Assembly (NCBI GenBank): GCA_002469305.1
Contig: DKEY01000188.1
Location: forward strand, 1 to 12,083
DNA: 12,083 nucleotides
Direction: 5' to 3'
Source: Sulfurospirillum sp. UBA6810
GTDB taxonomy: Bacteria; Campylobacterota; Campylobacteria; Campylobacterales; Sulfurospirillaceae
This document shows positions 1-7,617 of this stretch, in pieces. Made by a program: the position numbers and the translations under genes. The notes under the pieces are model-generated. The model saw nothing but the letters and a program-made list of their open reading frames with translations, did no database searches and was not told the DNA's origin. The stretch's first letter is position 1; every line of letters starts with the position of its first letter.

Positions 1-20
1 TCCAGCTGAGCTACGAGCGC
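1..20 (-). tRNA. tRNA, 5' end only (window edge), possibly tRNA-Arg
   Basis: Read on the minus strand, the window begins with GCGCTCG, then TA, GCTC and AGCTGGA. This is a 7-nt acceptor strand, U8-A9, the first D-stem strand and the start of the D loop with its GG pair. The anticodon, T arm and 3' end lie outside the window, so the amino acid cannot be read. The acceptor sequence resembles bacterial arginine tRNAs, but that is a recollection and not proof. A promoter sits at the right distance upstream (40-67). Confidence 0.85.
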
Positions 21-39
21 ACATTCAATTGAGGTCAGA

Positions 40-67
40 ATTATACCTTATTTTATGAAAAAGTCAA
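40..67 (-). promoter_or_regulatory. Sigma70-type promoter of the tRNA
   Basis: On the minus strand, TTGACT (67 to 62) is followed after 16 bp by TATAAT (45 to 40). Transcription would start near 33, about 13 nt before the tRNA 5' end at 20. That suits a short leader removed by RNase P. Confidence 0.7.
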
Positions 68-112
68 AGCTTTTTTTAGATAAAATACAAAATTCTAAAA
101 AAAAGAGTTAAC

Positions 113-991
113 ATGAGCTTTTCTTTTAAAACCTCCTTGCATACTTCTCTGCGTAGTTCTCTTATCATATTAAAGCTTGTTATACCCATCTATATACTAG
201 CAGATATTTTATTTTTTTATAATCTCCTTTCACATGTAAGTTTTTTGTTTGAACCTATAACCTCTTTGCTCAACTTACCACCTGAGGCTGCCTTATCTAT
301 CGTCAGTGGTATGCTTTTAAATCTCTATGCAGCGATAGCTTTCGCAGCACCATTGGGTCTTAGTCCACAAGAGTGGACGATACTTGGAGTATATCTTGGC
401 ATTTGTCATGCTCTCTTAGTTGAAACAGCAGTGATGAAAAAACTGGGCATTTCTAAACTCTACTCTGTTTTACTAAGAGTATCGGCTGGTTTGATTGTAG
501 GGTTTATCACAACTCTTTTACCAAGTTCTCTGTTTAATGCCTTACATGTAGAAAAAAATTTCGAAAAAGAGACATATAGTGACATATACGCTCTACTACT
601 TAACTCCATGCAAGAAGCTTTCATCTTGAGTATAGAGATTATCGCTCTTATTAGTATTTTGATTTTTATTTTGGATTTTATAAAATCACTTAAATTTATA
701 CAAGAGTATTCAAACAAAGTTAGTAGTGCTTTTTCTATCACTATTGGGGTGATTCTTGGTATCACATATGGAGCTGGGATTTTAATCAGTGAATATGAAA
801 AAAATACCATATCAAAAAAAGAGACCTTTTATATAGGTACTTTTTTAATGATTTGCCATGCTATCATAGAAGATACTTTGCTCTTTGTCATTTTTGGTGC
901 AAATATCTGGGTCATAGTAACGCTTAGAGTATTATTTGCCTTTATATTTGCACTGGCTTTGCTTAAGATTTATGAAAAGAAGTTTGCTTAG
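113..991 (+). CDS. Nucleoside-recognition (Gate) domain membrane protein
   Basis: A 292-residue inner-membrane protein with about eight hydrophobic segments (around 16-36, 57-83, 88-105, 117-140, 170-190, 205-226, 238-258 and 263-285). It looks like the Gate/nucleoside-recognition family, which includes SpmA/SpmB and archaeal COG3366-like proteins; the Gate fold is also part of FeoB. Two halves appear related: CHALLVET at 98-105 and CHAIIEDT at 248-255 occupy equivalent places and put Cys, His and an acidic residue in or near the membrane. No substrate is established for this kind of protein, so transport of a nucleoside, metal or other ion is only conjecture. The ATG at 113 has a weak AAAGAG ribosome site; a possible -10 box TAAAAT lies at 81-86. 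Its last 29 bp overlap the convergent thioredoxin-like gene. Confidence 0.8.
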   Translation: MSFSFKTSLHTSLRSSLIILKLVIPIYILADILFFYNLLSHVSFLFEPITSLLNLPPEAALSIVSGMLLNLYAAIAFAAPLGLSPQEWTILGVYLGICHALLVETAVMKKLGISKLYSVLLRVSAGLIVGFITTLLPSSLFNALHVEKNFEKETYSDIYALLLNSMQEAFILSIEIIALISILIFILDFIKSLKFIQEYSNKVSSAFSITIGVILGITYGAGILISEYEKNTISKKETFYIGTFLMICHAIIEDTLLFVIFGANIWVIVTLRVLFAFIFALALLKIYEKKFA

Positions 992-1379
992 ACTCTTGTT
1001 TGTATATCTCATCTAGGATTTCAATAAAATCTTTTGCCCTCATATAACCTGGATATTCGTCTATTATCTTTAAAGACTCTGGGTCTAATACAAAGTTTGT
1101 AGGAAAGTACTGCACAGTTAAAAAGCTTGGTATTGGTTCGCTTCCAGCCATGATTTTTACTCGAACATACTGCTTATTGATTTTATTCATTACCGTTTTC
1201 ACAGTAAAAACATCTTTTTCCATTTTTTTGCAATAGCTACAGTTTTCACTCTCCACTGTAAACAAAACAAGTTTTTTCTCTTTTAAAGCTTTTTGGGAAG
1301 CTCTTTTTACCTCTAAATCTAATCCAAACAGATTTGATGATATCAAAACAACCATCAAACTTAAAAATAATCTCTTCAC
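963..1379 (-). CDS. Secreted thioredoxin-like protein (CSYC active site)
   Basis: A small exported thioredoxin-fold protein of 138 residues from the chosen start. An N-terminal signal peptide (basic MKR, then a hydrophobic stretch to about residue 19) is followed by the mature domain. The redox motif CSYC is at 47-50 and the cis-proline loop YFPT at 91-94, as in single-domain periplasmic thioredoxin/SoxW-like proteins. It probably reduces or isomerises disulfides in the periplasm; no partner is visible. I prefer the GTG at 1379-1377: AAAGGG at 1390-1385 then lies 5 nt upstream. The GTG at 1385, two codons earlier, would overlap that ribosome site. The gene follows the 82-residue paralogue by a few bases, so the two are probably cotranscribed. 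Its 3' end overlaps the convergent Gate-domain gene. Confidence 0.85.
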   Translation of the reverse strand: MKRLFLSLMVVLISSNLFGLDLEVKRASQKALKEKKLVLFTVESENCSYCKKMEKDVFTVKTVMNKINKQYVRVKIMAGSEPIPSFLTVQYFPTNFVLDPESLKIIDEYPGYMRAKDFIEILDEIYKQESKQTSFHKS

Positions 1380-1388
1380 ACACACCCT

Positions 1389-1637
1389 TTAATTTTTTTC
1401 TTGTTCATATATCTCTTCTAGATAAAAAATAAAATCACTCTTGCTCATCAAGCCTATCGCCTCTTCTAAAACTTTGCTTCCATCATTTGAGACAAAGTAA
1501 AAAGAAGGGGTAATTCTTGATTTCATCATATCAGGAATATTATCTTTTTTGGTATTGAGTTTTATAAATAGATACTTTTCATATATTTTCTCCGCTGAGA
1601 TTTTACTTTTTATAATGTTAAGATATGATAATATCAC
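1389..1637 (-). CDS. Short thioredoxin-fold protein without CxxC, likely 5'-truncated paralogue
   Basis: An open frame of 82 codons whose residues from about 15 onward align by eye with the C-terminal half of the neighbouring thioredoxin-like protein. Both have a KYLFIKL/QYVRVKI strand, an Ile-Pro-containing loop, a TPSFYF/FPTNFV cis-proline strand, and a nearly identical end (LEEIYEQE versus LDEIYKQE). The N-terminal half with signal peptide and CxxC motif is missing. The GTG at 1637 has no ribosome site, and an in-frame stop lies shortly upstream on this strand, before the opposing prephenate dehydratase gene. It may be the remnant of a tandem duplication or a non-catalytic thioredoxin-fold protein. 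Its stop codon overlaps the ribosome site of the downstream gene, which hints at cotranscription. Confidence 0.5.
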   Translation of the reverse strand: MILSYLNIIKSKISAEKIYEKYLFIKLNTKKDNIPDMMKSRITPSFYFVSNDGSKVLEEAIGLMSKSDFIFYLEEIYEQEKN

Positions 1638-1671
1638 GCAAAAATAAATAAATCACAAATCAGGAAATAAA

Positions 1672-2514
1672 TTGAACGATAAAATTATCGCATACCAAGG
1701 AGTAGAGGGTGCGTACTCCAATCTTGCTTGCAAAAATGCATTTCCAAACTCTATCACGATAGCTTGTGACACTTTTGAAGATGCAATGAAACTTGTAGAG
1801 TGTGGTACTGCAAACTTTGCTATGATACCACTAGAAAACTCAACTGCTGGAAGAGTCGAAGAGATATACAGACTCATCCCAAAACTTGAACTACACATTA
1901 TAGATGAGCATTTTGAACCCGTAAACCACTGTTTGTTAGGAGTAAAGGGAGCAACACTAGAGAGTATCAAGTATGTAGCTTCTCACCCTCAAGCACTCGC
2001 ACAATGCCATAAAAATATACTAAAGCTAAAACTCCAAGCTCAAGCAAAGTTTGATACAGCTGGCTCAGCAAAAGAAGTAAGTGAAGTCAATAACCCTATG
2101 TATGGAGCTATTGCTTCTGAATTAGCTGCAAGATTATATAACTTAGATATCATCGCTGAAAATTTTGGTGACTTACAAGGCAATACAACTAGATTTATCA
2201 TCCTTGCGAAAGAGGATACAACACCTGAGTTTGATGAAAAAATCGAGTATATAACTTCTTTGGTTTTTGAAGTCAGAGATATACCAGCTGCACTTTACAA
2301 AGCTCTCGGCGGTTTTGCAACCAATGGAGTCAACTTGATAAAGTTAGAGAGTTACTCTTTGCCTGGGTCTTTACAAGTGAGTCAATTTCACATAGATATA
2401 GACGGTCATCCAAGCCAAAAAAGTCTCGTTTTAGCACTTGATGAGTTGAAGTATTTTGCCAAAGATATAAAGTATCTAGGTGTTTATAAAAAACATCCGT
2501 ATAGGATAAAGTAA
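1672..2514 (+). CDS. pheA: Prephenate dehydratase (monofunctional, ACT domain)
   Basis: Converts prephenate to phenylpyruvate in cytoplasmic phenylalanine synthesis. The 280 residues start directly with the catalytic domain (IAYQGVEGAYS at 6-16), and there is no chorismate mutase domain in front. The family signature NTTRF is at 171-175, and a C-terminal regulatory ACT domain runs from about 194 to 276. In that domain the usual ESRP motif reads ESYS (226-229), and the protein ends LGVYKKHPYR. Both details recall the short dehydratases common in Alphaproteobacteria more than the fused CM-PDT enzymes; this comparison is from memory. The start is TTG at 1672, with AGGA (1662-1665) 6 nt upstream. 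It stands alone: the left neighbour is on the opposite strand, and the next gene is 70 bp away with its own -10-like box. Confidence 0.92.
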   Translation: MNDKIIAYQGVEGAYSNLACKNAFPNSITIACDTFEDAMKLVECGTANFAMIPLENSTAGRVEEIYRLIPKLELHIIDEHFEPVNHCLLGVKGATLESIKYVASHPQALAQCHKNILKLKLQAQAKFDTAGSAKEVSEVNNPMYGAIASELAARLYNLDIIAENFGDLQGNTTRFIILAKEDTTPEFDEKIEYITSLVFEVRDIPAALYKALGGFATNGVNLIKLESYSLPGSLQVSQFHIDIDGHPSQKSLVLALDELKYFAKDIKYLGVYKKHPYRIK

Positions 2515-2547
2515 TCACTCAAGATATCTATGTTAAATATACTATTG

Positions 2548-2553
2548 TATAAT
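2548..2553 (+). promoter_or_regulatory. Possible -10 box for the YgiQ gene
   Basis: An exact TATAAT lies 32 bp before the ATG, in an AT-rich gap after the prephenate dehydratase gene. There is no recognisable -35 at the usual distance. That is common in this phylum but leaves the call weak. Confidence 0.3.
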
Positions 2554-2584
2554 CTGAAATTATAAAATTGCACAGAGGAAAATC

Positions 2585-4303
2585 ATGTTTTTACCAACCA
2601 CATATACCGAGATGAAACAAAGAGGTTGGAATCAGTGTGATGTTATTTTAGTAACAAGTGATGCTTACATAGACTCCCCTTATATGGGTATCTCTGTTAT
2701 CGGACGCATTTTAGAAAAAGCTGGTTATAAAGTAGGTATTATAGGACAACCTGACGTTACATGTAAAGATGACATAACCAGACTTGGAGAGCCAAAACTT
2801 TTTTGGGGAGTGAGTGGCGGCAGTGTGGATTCACTTGTTTCAAACTACACAGCAACCAAAAAATTTAGAAACACTGATGACTATACACCTGGTGGAAAAA
2901 ATGACAAAAGACCTGATCGTGCAACGTTAGTGTACTGTAACCTTATCCGCCAACATTTTAAAGATACTGTTCCGCTTCTCATAGGAGGTATTGAAGCTTC
3001 CTTGCGTCGTGTAACACATTATGATTTTTGGACAAACAAACTGCGTAAGCCTATCATATTTGATGCAAAGGCTGATTATCTTATCTATGGTATGGCTGAA
3101 AGAAGTATCGTTGAGTTTGCAGATGCTCTTGCAAACAATCAATCTCCCTTACATGTAAGAGGTCTTAGCTATATCTCAAAAGAGCCCAAGGTAGAGTATA
3201 TAGCACTTCCAAGTCATGATGAGTGTTTAAGTGACAAAAACAAATTTATAGATATGTTTGATATCTTTTATAAAAACAATGACCCTATAAGCGCACATGG
3301 ACTTTGCCAAAAAGTTGATAGTAGATACCTAGTGCAAAATCCTCCCTCAATCTATCTAAATTCTAGTGAACTTGACGCTGTAAGTGAGCTTGAATATGAG
3401 AGAGATGTACATCCATATCATAAAAAAGATGGAGAAGTAAAAGCCCTGGAGACTATCAAGTTTTCTATCACAACACATCAAGGCTGTTATGGGGAGTGTA
3501 ATTTCTGTGCCATTGGCGTACACCAAGGAAGAACTATAAGAAGTCGTAGTGAAGACTCTATCTTAAAAGAAGCTACAAAATTTACAACCTACAAAGACTT
3601 CAAAGGCATCATCAGTGATGTTGGAGGTGCGAGTGCCAATATGTATGGATATGAGTGTGATAAAAAGATAAAAAAAGGTACATGTGAAGATAAGGCTTGT
3701 GTATTTCCACATATGTGTAAAGCCCTCAAACCGAACCATGCTCCTCAAATCCAACTTCTAAAAAAGATACGAGCTATCAAAGGAGTTAAAAAAGCTTTTG
3801 TAGCAAGTGGAATTAGATATGACCTTATCAGTGAAGATAAAAAGCATGGCTATGAGTATCTTAAAGAGATAGTCAATCACCACATAAGTGGGCAACTCAA
3901 AATCGCTCCTGAACATATAGATGATGAAGTCTTAGCTTACATGGGAAAGCCTGGCAAAAAATCTCTTGTAGAGTTTAAAGCTCTCTTTGATAAACTCAAT
4001 CGTGAAAGTGGTAAAAAGCAATTTCTCACCTACTACCTCATAGCTGCACACCCTGGCTGTAAAGAGCAAAATATGCACAATCTCAAAGACTTTGCATCAA
4101 ATACTCTCAAGATAAATCCAGAACAAGCACAAGTGTTTACTCCAACTCCATCTACTTACTCAACGTTGATGTACTATACTGAACTTGATCCTGTGAGTAG
4201 AAAACCTCTTTTTGTGGAAAAAGATGTTCACAAAAAAGAGAAACAAAAAGAGATAGTCGTCAAAAAAAATTCTTATCATTCAAAAAGCAACTTTAACTCT
4301 TAG
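2585..4303 (+). CDS. YgiQ-family (UPF0313) radical SAM protein
   Basis: A 572-residue cytoplasmic protein of the YgiQ family, whose reaction is not known. An N-terminal region (about 1-250) opens with the family-like FLPTTYTEMKQRGW and DVILVTSDAYIDSPYMG. The radical SAM core follows, with cluster cysteines at C301, C305 and C308 (CYGECNFC). It then has the GG-containing SAM region (DVGGASANMYG) and a second cysteine group (C358, C367, C372, C378) that YgiQ proteins also carry. The C-terminal part (HPGCKEQNM, QVFTPTPSTYSTLMYYT) is the conserved end region, after which the protein stops in a Lys-rich tail. It is shorter than E. coli YgiQ, which has an extended tail. AGAGGA precedes the ATG at good spacing. 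It is probably monocistronic; the next gene starts 65 bp on. Confidence 0.92.
   Translation: MFLPTTYTEMKQRGWNQCDVILVTSDAYIDSPYMGISVIGRILEKAGYKVGIIGQPDVTCKDDITRLGEPKLFWGVSGGSVDSLVSNYTATKKFRNTDDYTPGGKNDKRPDRATLVYCNLIRQHFKDTVPLLIGGIEASLRRVTHYDFWTNKLRKPIIFDAKADYLIYGMAERSIVEFADALANNQSPLHVRGLSYISKEPKVEYIALPSHDECLSDKNKFIDMFDIFYKNNDPISAHGLCQKVDSRYLVQNPPSIYLNSSELDAVSELEYERDVHPYHKKDGEVKALETIKFSITTHQGCYGECNFCAIGVHQGRTIRSRSEDSILKEATKFTTYKDFKGIISDVGGASANMYGYECDKKIKKGTCEDKACVFPHMCKALKPNHAPQIQLLKKIRAIKGVKKAFVASGIRYDLISEDKKHGYEYLKEIVNHHISGQLKIAPEHIDDEVLAYMGKPGKKSLVEFKALFDKLNRESGKKQFLTYYLIAAHPGCKEQNMHNLKDFASNTLKINPEQAQVFTPTPSTYSTLMYYTELDPVSRKPLFVEKDVHKKEKQKEIVVKKNSYHSKSNFNS
2757..2766. repeat. TTACATGTAA palindrome copy
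   Basis: An exact 10-bp palindrome inside the YgiQ coding region. It is one of six exact copies in the window (also 3149-3158, 6697-6706, 8670-8679, 9195-9204, 9225-9234), with one-mismatch relatives at 542-551 and 8639-8648. Confidence 0.6.
3149..3158. repeat. TTACATGTAA palindrome copy
   Basis: A second exact copy within the YgiQ coding region, in a different reading phase from the copy at 2757. The repetition is therefore at DNA level and not a repeated peptide. Confidence 0.6.
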
Positions 4304-4334
4304 CGCAATAACCAAAATCTAAGAAAACTTCCTC

Positions 4335-4340
4335 TACAAT
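4335..4340 (+). promoter_or_regulatory. Possible -10 box for the ABC/two-component operon
   Basis: TACAAT lies 28 bp before the start codon of the binding-protein gene, in the only clear gap ahead of a long plus-strand gene run. No convincing -35 is visible, so this is tentative. Confidence 0.25.
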
Positions 4341-4368
4341 AAAAAGACATTTTAAGAAAGGAATTATA

Positions 4369-5154
4369 ATGTTCAAAAAAGTAAAAGTTGTTTTGGCAGG
4401 GTTACTTTTATCCTTTGGTTTGCTTCATGCATCAGAAAAACCTCTCGTAGTAGGTATGGAGTTGCAGTATCCTCCTTTTGAAATGAGTGAAATCGATGGA
4501 ACGCCTAGTGGTGTTAGTGTTGATTTTGCAAAGGCACTTGGAGTGTATCTAGGACGTGAAGTAAAGATAGAAAATATAGCTTGGGATGGTCTTATCCCTT
4601 CACTAAAAACTAAAAAAATCGACTTGATTATCTCTTCTATGACTATTACTGATGAGCGTAAAAAAACGATAGACTTTTCTATCCCTTATGCACAATCAAA
4701 TCTAGCGATTTTGACTAACACAAAAAGTGGTGTTAAAAGTATTGATGATTTAAATCAAAAAGGTAAAAAGATAGCTGTCAAAAAGGGCACAACTGGACAT
4801 ATATATGCGAACAAGTATCTTAGCAATGCAGAACTTTTAGTTTTTGACAAAGAAAATGCTGCTGTTTTAGAAGTGATTCAAGGCAAAGCTGATGGCTTTT
4901 TATACGACCAACTCACTATCTATAAAAACTGGGCAAATCATAAAGAGACAACTGTTGCACTTTTAAAACCTTTTCAAGAAAAACCAGAGTATTGGGGAGT
5001 TGCAATCAAAAAAGGCAATGACAAACTCAAAGACCAAGTAAATGCTTTTATAAAACAGGCAAAAAGTGATGGTACTTTTGATGCATTCTCTAAAAAGTAT
5101 CTAACAAAAGCCAGAGCTACCTTTGATGCTCTTGGCATAGAATTTTTCTTTTAA
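4369..5154 (+). CDS. Amino-acid ABC transporter periplasmic binding protein (SBP family 3)
   Basis: A periplasmic solute-binding protein of 261 residues. The signal peptide covers residues 1-21 (basic FKKVK, then a Leu-rich core ending LLHA); no lipobox cysteine is present. The mature part is the two-lobed type-2 binding fold, with hallmarks of the polar amino-acid family: MELQYPPFEM near the N terminus, GVSVDFAKALG, WDGLIPSLKTKKIDLI, and SSMTITDERKKTIDFS, whose Arg would hold the ligand carboxylate. The specific amino acid cannot be read from sequence. AAAGGA stands about 7 nt before the ATG. The permease gene follows after a very short gap. No ATPase gene is adjacent, so the transporter must borrow one, or this protein serves partly as a sensor input for the two-component genes downstream. 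Confidence 0.9.
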   Translation: MFKKVKVVLAGLLLSFGLLHASEKPLVVGMELQYPPFEMSEIDGTPSGVSVDFAKALGVYLGREVKIENIAWDGLIPSLKTKKIDLIISSMTITDERKKTIDFSIPYAQSNLAILTNTKSGVKSIDDLNQKGKKIAVKKGTTGHIYANKYLSNAELLVFDKENAAVLEVIQGKADGFLYDQLTIYKNWANHKETTVALLKPFQEKPEYWGVAIKKGNDKLKDQVNAFIKQAKSDGTFDAFSKKYLTKARATFDALGIEFFF

Positions 5155-5163
5155 GGCTCTATT

Positions 5164-5958
5164 ATTTTACGATTTAGAGATTTTTTTATACAAGAGATAG
5201 ACCAAAAAGATAATGTAAAAACAAGGAAAAGCGTTTATATCTTTAACTTTTTGGTTCTCTTTAGTATCATCTTTGCTATCTTCTACGTGATGTTTACTTC
5301 TATCTCCTATGAGTTTCACTGGGAGAGTATCTATGAGTACAAACAAAAGTTTATAGATGGCTTTTTCATGACTATCTACATCTCCTTTTTTGCACTTATA
5401 CTCAGCCTTATCATAGGTGTTGTTTTTGCATACGGACAAAACTCTAAAATCATTCTTTTTAGATTTTTTTCTCGTTTTTATATCGAGATTATCAGAGGGA
5501 CTCCTCTTTTGGTTCAGATTTTGATATTTTTCTATGTTTTTGCAAACAATCTAGGCTTTGACAATCGCTATATCGTAGGAACTGTTATACTTGCTATGTT
5601 TGCTGGAGCTTATGTGAGTGAGATTATACGAGCTGGGGTTAAAAGCATAGCAAAAGGTCAGTACGAATCTGCAAAGTCTTTAGGCTTTAGCCCTTTTCAA
5701 ACGTATAGATACATCATCTTTCCTCAAGCGTATAAAAGGATATTGCCTCCTCTCACAGGACAGTTTGCCTCTATCATCAAAGACTCTTCACTCCTTTCTA
5801 TCATCTCTATCAGTGAGTTTACTATGAATGCGCAAGAGGTCAACGCCTACACTTACTCAACGCTAGAGAGTTACATACCTCTTGCTCTTGGCTATCTTAT
5901 GCTAACATATCCTATCTCATTTTGGGCAAAAAAACTTGAAGAGGGCATGAAGGACTAA
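5164..5958 (+). CDS. Amino-acid ABC transporter permease (HisM/GlnP family), probable ATT start
   Basis: An inner-membrane permease that would pair with the preceding binding protein. From 5164 it has 264 residues. The family's RGTPLLVQ segment is at about 111-118, and the EAA loop (QYESAKSLGFSPFQTYRYIIFPQA) at about 166-189 contacts the ATPase. Membrane segments surround both. The frame is open from the stop codon of the previous gene, and the residues before 5251 look like real protein (LRFRDFFIQEIDQKDN). The only canonical start nearby, TTG at 5251, lies inside the first membrane segment and has no ribosome site. AAGG at 5153-5156 sits 7 nt before the ATT at 5164, so I infer an ATT start; ATT at 5161 is also possible. 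The response regulator gene begins 2 bp after the stop. No ATP-binding subunit is encoded in the window. Confidence 0.88.
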   Translation: MLRFRDFFIQEIDQKDNVKTRKSVYIFNFLVLFSIIFAIFYVMFTSISYEFHWESIYEYKQKFIDGFFMTIYISFFALILSLIIGVVFAYGQNSKIILFRFFSRFYIEIIRGTPLLVQILIFFYVFANNLGFDNRYIVGTVILAMFAGAYVSEIIRAGVKSIAKGQYESAKSLGFSPFQTYRYIIFPQAYKRILPPLTGQFASIIKDSSLLSIISISEFTMNAQEVNAYTYSTLESYIPLALGYLMLTYPISFWAKKLEEGMKD

Positions 5959-5960
5959 AG

Positions 5961-6596
5961 ATGTACAAAGTTTTAGTTTTAGAAGATGATACCATCCTCT
6001 CAAATACACTAAAAGAGCTACTAGAGATGGAGGGATATGAAGTTCTTAGGGCAAAAAATGGCAATCAAGCCTTGGAGTTAAGCTTTGAAAATAGTTTTGA
6101 TTTGATGCTTTTAGATGTCAATGTACCCTATATAAATGGCTTTGATTTTTTAAAAGAGTTACGGGAGAGTGGAGATGAAACCCCTGCTTTTTTTATCACA
6201 GCACTCATAGATAAAAACTCTTTCTCCCGTGGTTTTGATGCTGGTTGTGATGATTATATTAAAAAACCTTTTGATTTTGATGAATTACTTATCCGCATCA
6301 ATGCAAAACTCAAAATCAAATCCCATCTCATAAAATACAAAGATATAGAGTACAATGTAAAAGAGAACATAGTAAGAAAAAATGGCACAGCCATAGAACT
6401 CCAACAAGTTGATAAGCAGATACTGCTATGTTTTTTGAAAAATATCGGTAAAATTGTAGATAAAGATTCTCTCTTTGAACTTATGGATAAGCCAACTGAT
6501 ACAGCTTTGAGAGTTCATATATCAAAGATAAAAAAGAGTTTTGCGCTTGATATAACAAATATTAGAGGTATTGGATACAAACTTGAAAAGATATGA
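5961..6596 (+). CDS. OmpR/PhoB-family response regulator
   Basis: A cytoplasmic two-component transcription factor of 211 residues. The receiver domain (1 to about 115) has the acidic pair D9/D10, phospho-acceptor D52 (LLDVNVP), T80 and the KP motif at K102-P103. The C-terminal winged-helix DNA-binding domain (about 120-211) ends with the typical IRGIGYKLE. The ATG at 5961 is 2 bp after the permease stop, and AAGGA (5950-5954) lies inside the permease gene's end, so translation is coupled. Its 3' end overlaps the 5' end of the histidine kinase gene, its likely partner. The targets are unknown; the three exported proteins downstream are the obvious candidates. All catalytic receiver residues are present. 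Confidence 0.93.
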   Translation: MYKVLVLEDDTILSNTLKELLEMEGYEVLRAKNGNQALELSFENSFDLMLLDVNVPYINGFDFLKELRESGDETPAFFITALIDKNSFSRGFDAGCDDYIKKPFDFDELLIRINAKLKIKSHLIKYKDIEYNVKENIVRKNGTAIELQQVDKQILLCFLKNIGKIVDKDSLFELMDKPTDTALRVHISKIKKSFALDITNIRGIGYKLEKI

Positions 6597-7617
6597 AAAA
6601 GAGTCTTTACTCAAAAGTTTCTTTCTGTTTTTCTCTACTTTGCTCTTACTCAATGCCATCATCTTTGTACTCAACTATAAAGAGCAAAAAAATTCTTTAC
6701 ATGTAAATATATTTAACGAAATAAAACTCTACAACTACACCTTTAAAGATAAGGATATGAGTATAGATATTGTTCCTCTAAAGCAAGCAGATGAACTCTA
6801 TCTTTTACGTATTGAAAGAGATGAGATATATGCTTATTTTGATATCCCAAACTCGACACAAAACACTTTGAAAATCATCTACGCATCTCAAAAGTATGAG
6901 AACCAAGTCAACTCCATACTTTTTACAAATCTTATCTATTTTTTGCTTTCTAGTTTAGTACTTTTTGGGCTTTCTATTTTTTATTCTTTATATGCACTAA
7001 AACCTTTAAAAGAGGCTTTACATCTACTTGAAGAGTTTTTAAAAGACATCATTCATGATTTAAATACCCCAATCTCTTCTATACTTTTAAATTTAAGAAT
7101 TTTAAAACAAAAAGATTCACAAGAGGCAAAAAAGAGGATAGAACTAAGTGCTAAAAGCATTGGTTCCCTTTATAAAAACTTGGAAGCTAGTATCAAAGAC
7201 TCTCCTTTGCATATCACAACAATAGATATAAAAGAGCTTTTAGAAGAGAAGATTGAGTATTTCCAATCTCTCTACCCAGATATCTGTTTTGAACTTCTTA
7301 TAAAAACAGACAAGTTACACTCTTCTTATGATGAACTCTCACGCATACTCGACAATCTTATCTCAAACGCCTGCAAATACAACAAAGAAAATGGCCGCGT
7401 TAAGATAGAAGTTTCTCAAAATCGCATCATCATACAAGATAGTGGCTTTGGGATAAAAGATACAAAAAAAGTTTTTAATAGATTTTACAAAGAGAGTGAG
7501 AGAGGGCTTGGTTTGGGGCTTGATATCGTCAAAAAACTTTGCCAAAAGCTAGATATAGAGATAGAGATAACAAGTGAGCTAGGAGTTGGAAGTAGCGTTG
7601 AATTAACACTTAGATAA
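6571..7617 (+). CDS. Sensor histidine kinase, partner of the upstream response regulator
   Basis: A membrane histidine kinase of up to 348 residues. Transmembrane segments at about 16-36 and 117-142 enclose a small periplasmic sensor region of roughly 80 residues. No clear HAMP domain follows. The phospho-acceptor is H162 in IHDLNTPISS (H box). The ATPase domain shows the N box (LDNLISNACKYN, 260-271), G1 (DSGFG, 290-294), F box (FNRFYKE) and G2 (GLGLGL, 312-317), so it looks catalytically complete. The start is uncertain: TTG at 6571 gives the longest frame, whereas TTG at 6583 gives MKRYEKES. Neither has well-spaced ribosome pairing (AGAGG is at 6564-6568). Either start overlaps the regulator gene, implying coupled translation. 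The signal sensed is unknown. Confidence 0.92.
   Translation: MDTNLKRYEKESLLKSFFLFFSTLLLLNAIIFVLNYKEQKNSLHVNIFNEIKLYNYTFKDKDMSIDIVPLKQADELYLLRIERDEIYAYFDIPNSTQNTLKIIYASQKYENQVNSILFTNLIYFLLSSLVLFGLSIFYSLYALKPLKEALHLLEEFLKDIIHDLNTPISSILLNLRILKQKDSQEAKKRIELSAKSIGSLYKNLEASIKDSPLHITTIDIKELLEEKIEYFQSLYPDICFELLIKTDKLHSSYDELSRILDNLISNACKYNKENGRVKIEVSQNRIIIQDSGFGIKDTKKVFNRFYKESERGLGLGLDIVKKLCQKLDIEIEITSELGVGSSVELTLR
6697..6706. repeat. TTACATGTAA palindrome copy
   Basis: An exact copy inside the histidine kinase gene. Its left context (ATTCT, giving ATTCTTTACATGTAA) is the same as at the copy before the gene at 8689 and very similar to the copy at 9225. Confidence 0.6.

Noticed and set aside
460..810. 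Minus-strand open frame of 116 codons inside the Gate-domain gene
   Set aside because: It lies wholly antisense to a protein with clear membrane-protein composition, and has no ribosome site or recognisable domain.
1653..1970. Minus-strand open frame of 105 codons inside the prephenate dehydratase gene, considered as a possible missing N-terminal half of the short thioredoxin paralogue
   Set aside because: It shows no signal peptide or thioredoxin CxxC motif and is out of register with the paralogue. pheA is intact across it.
2522..2529. AGATATCT downstream of pheA as a third MarR operator
   Set aside because: Only the central 8 bp match and the outer TT/AA are missing; the same octamer also occurs inside the kinase and lipoprotein genes, so it is not specific.
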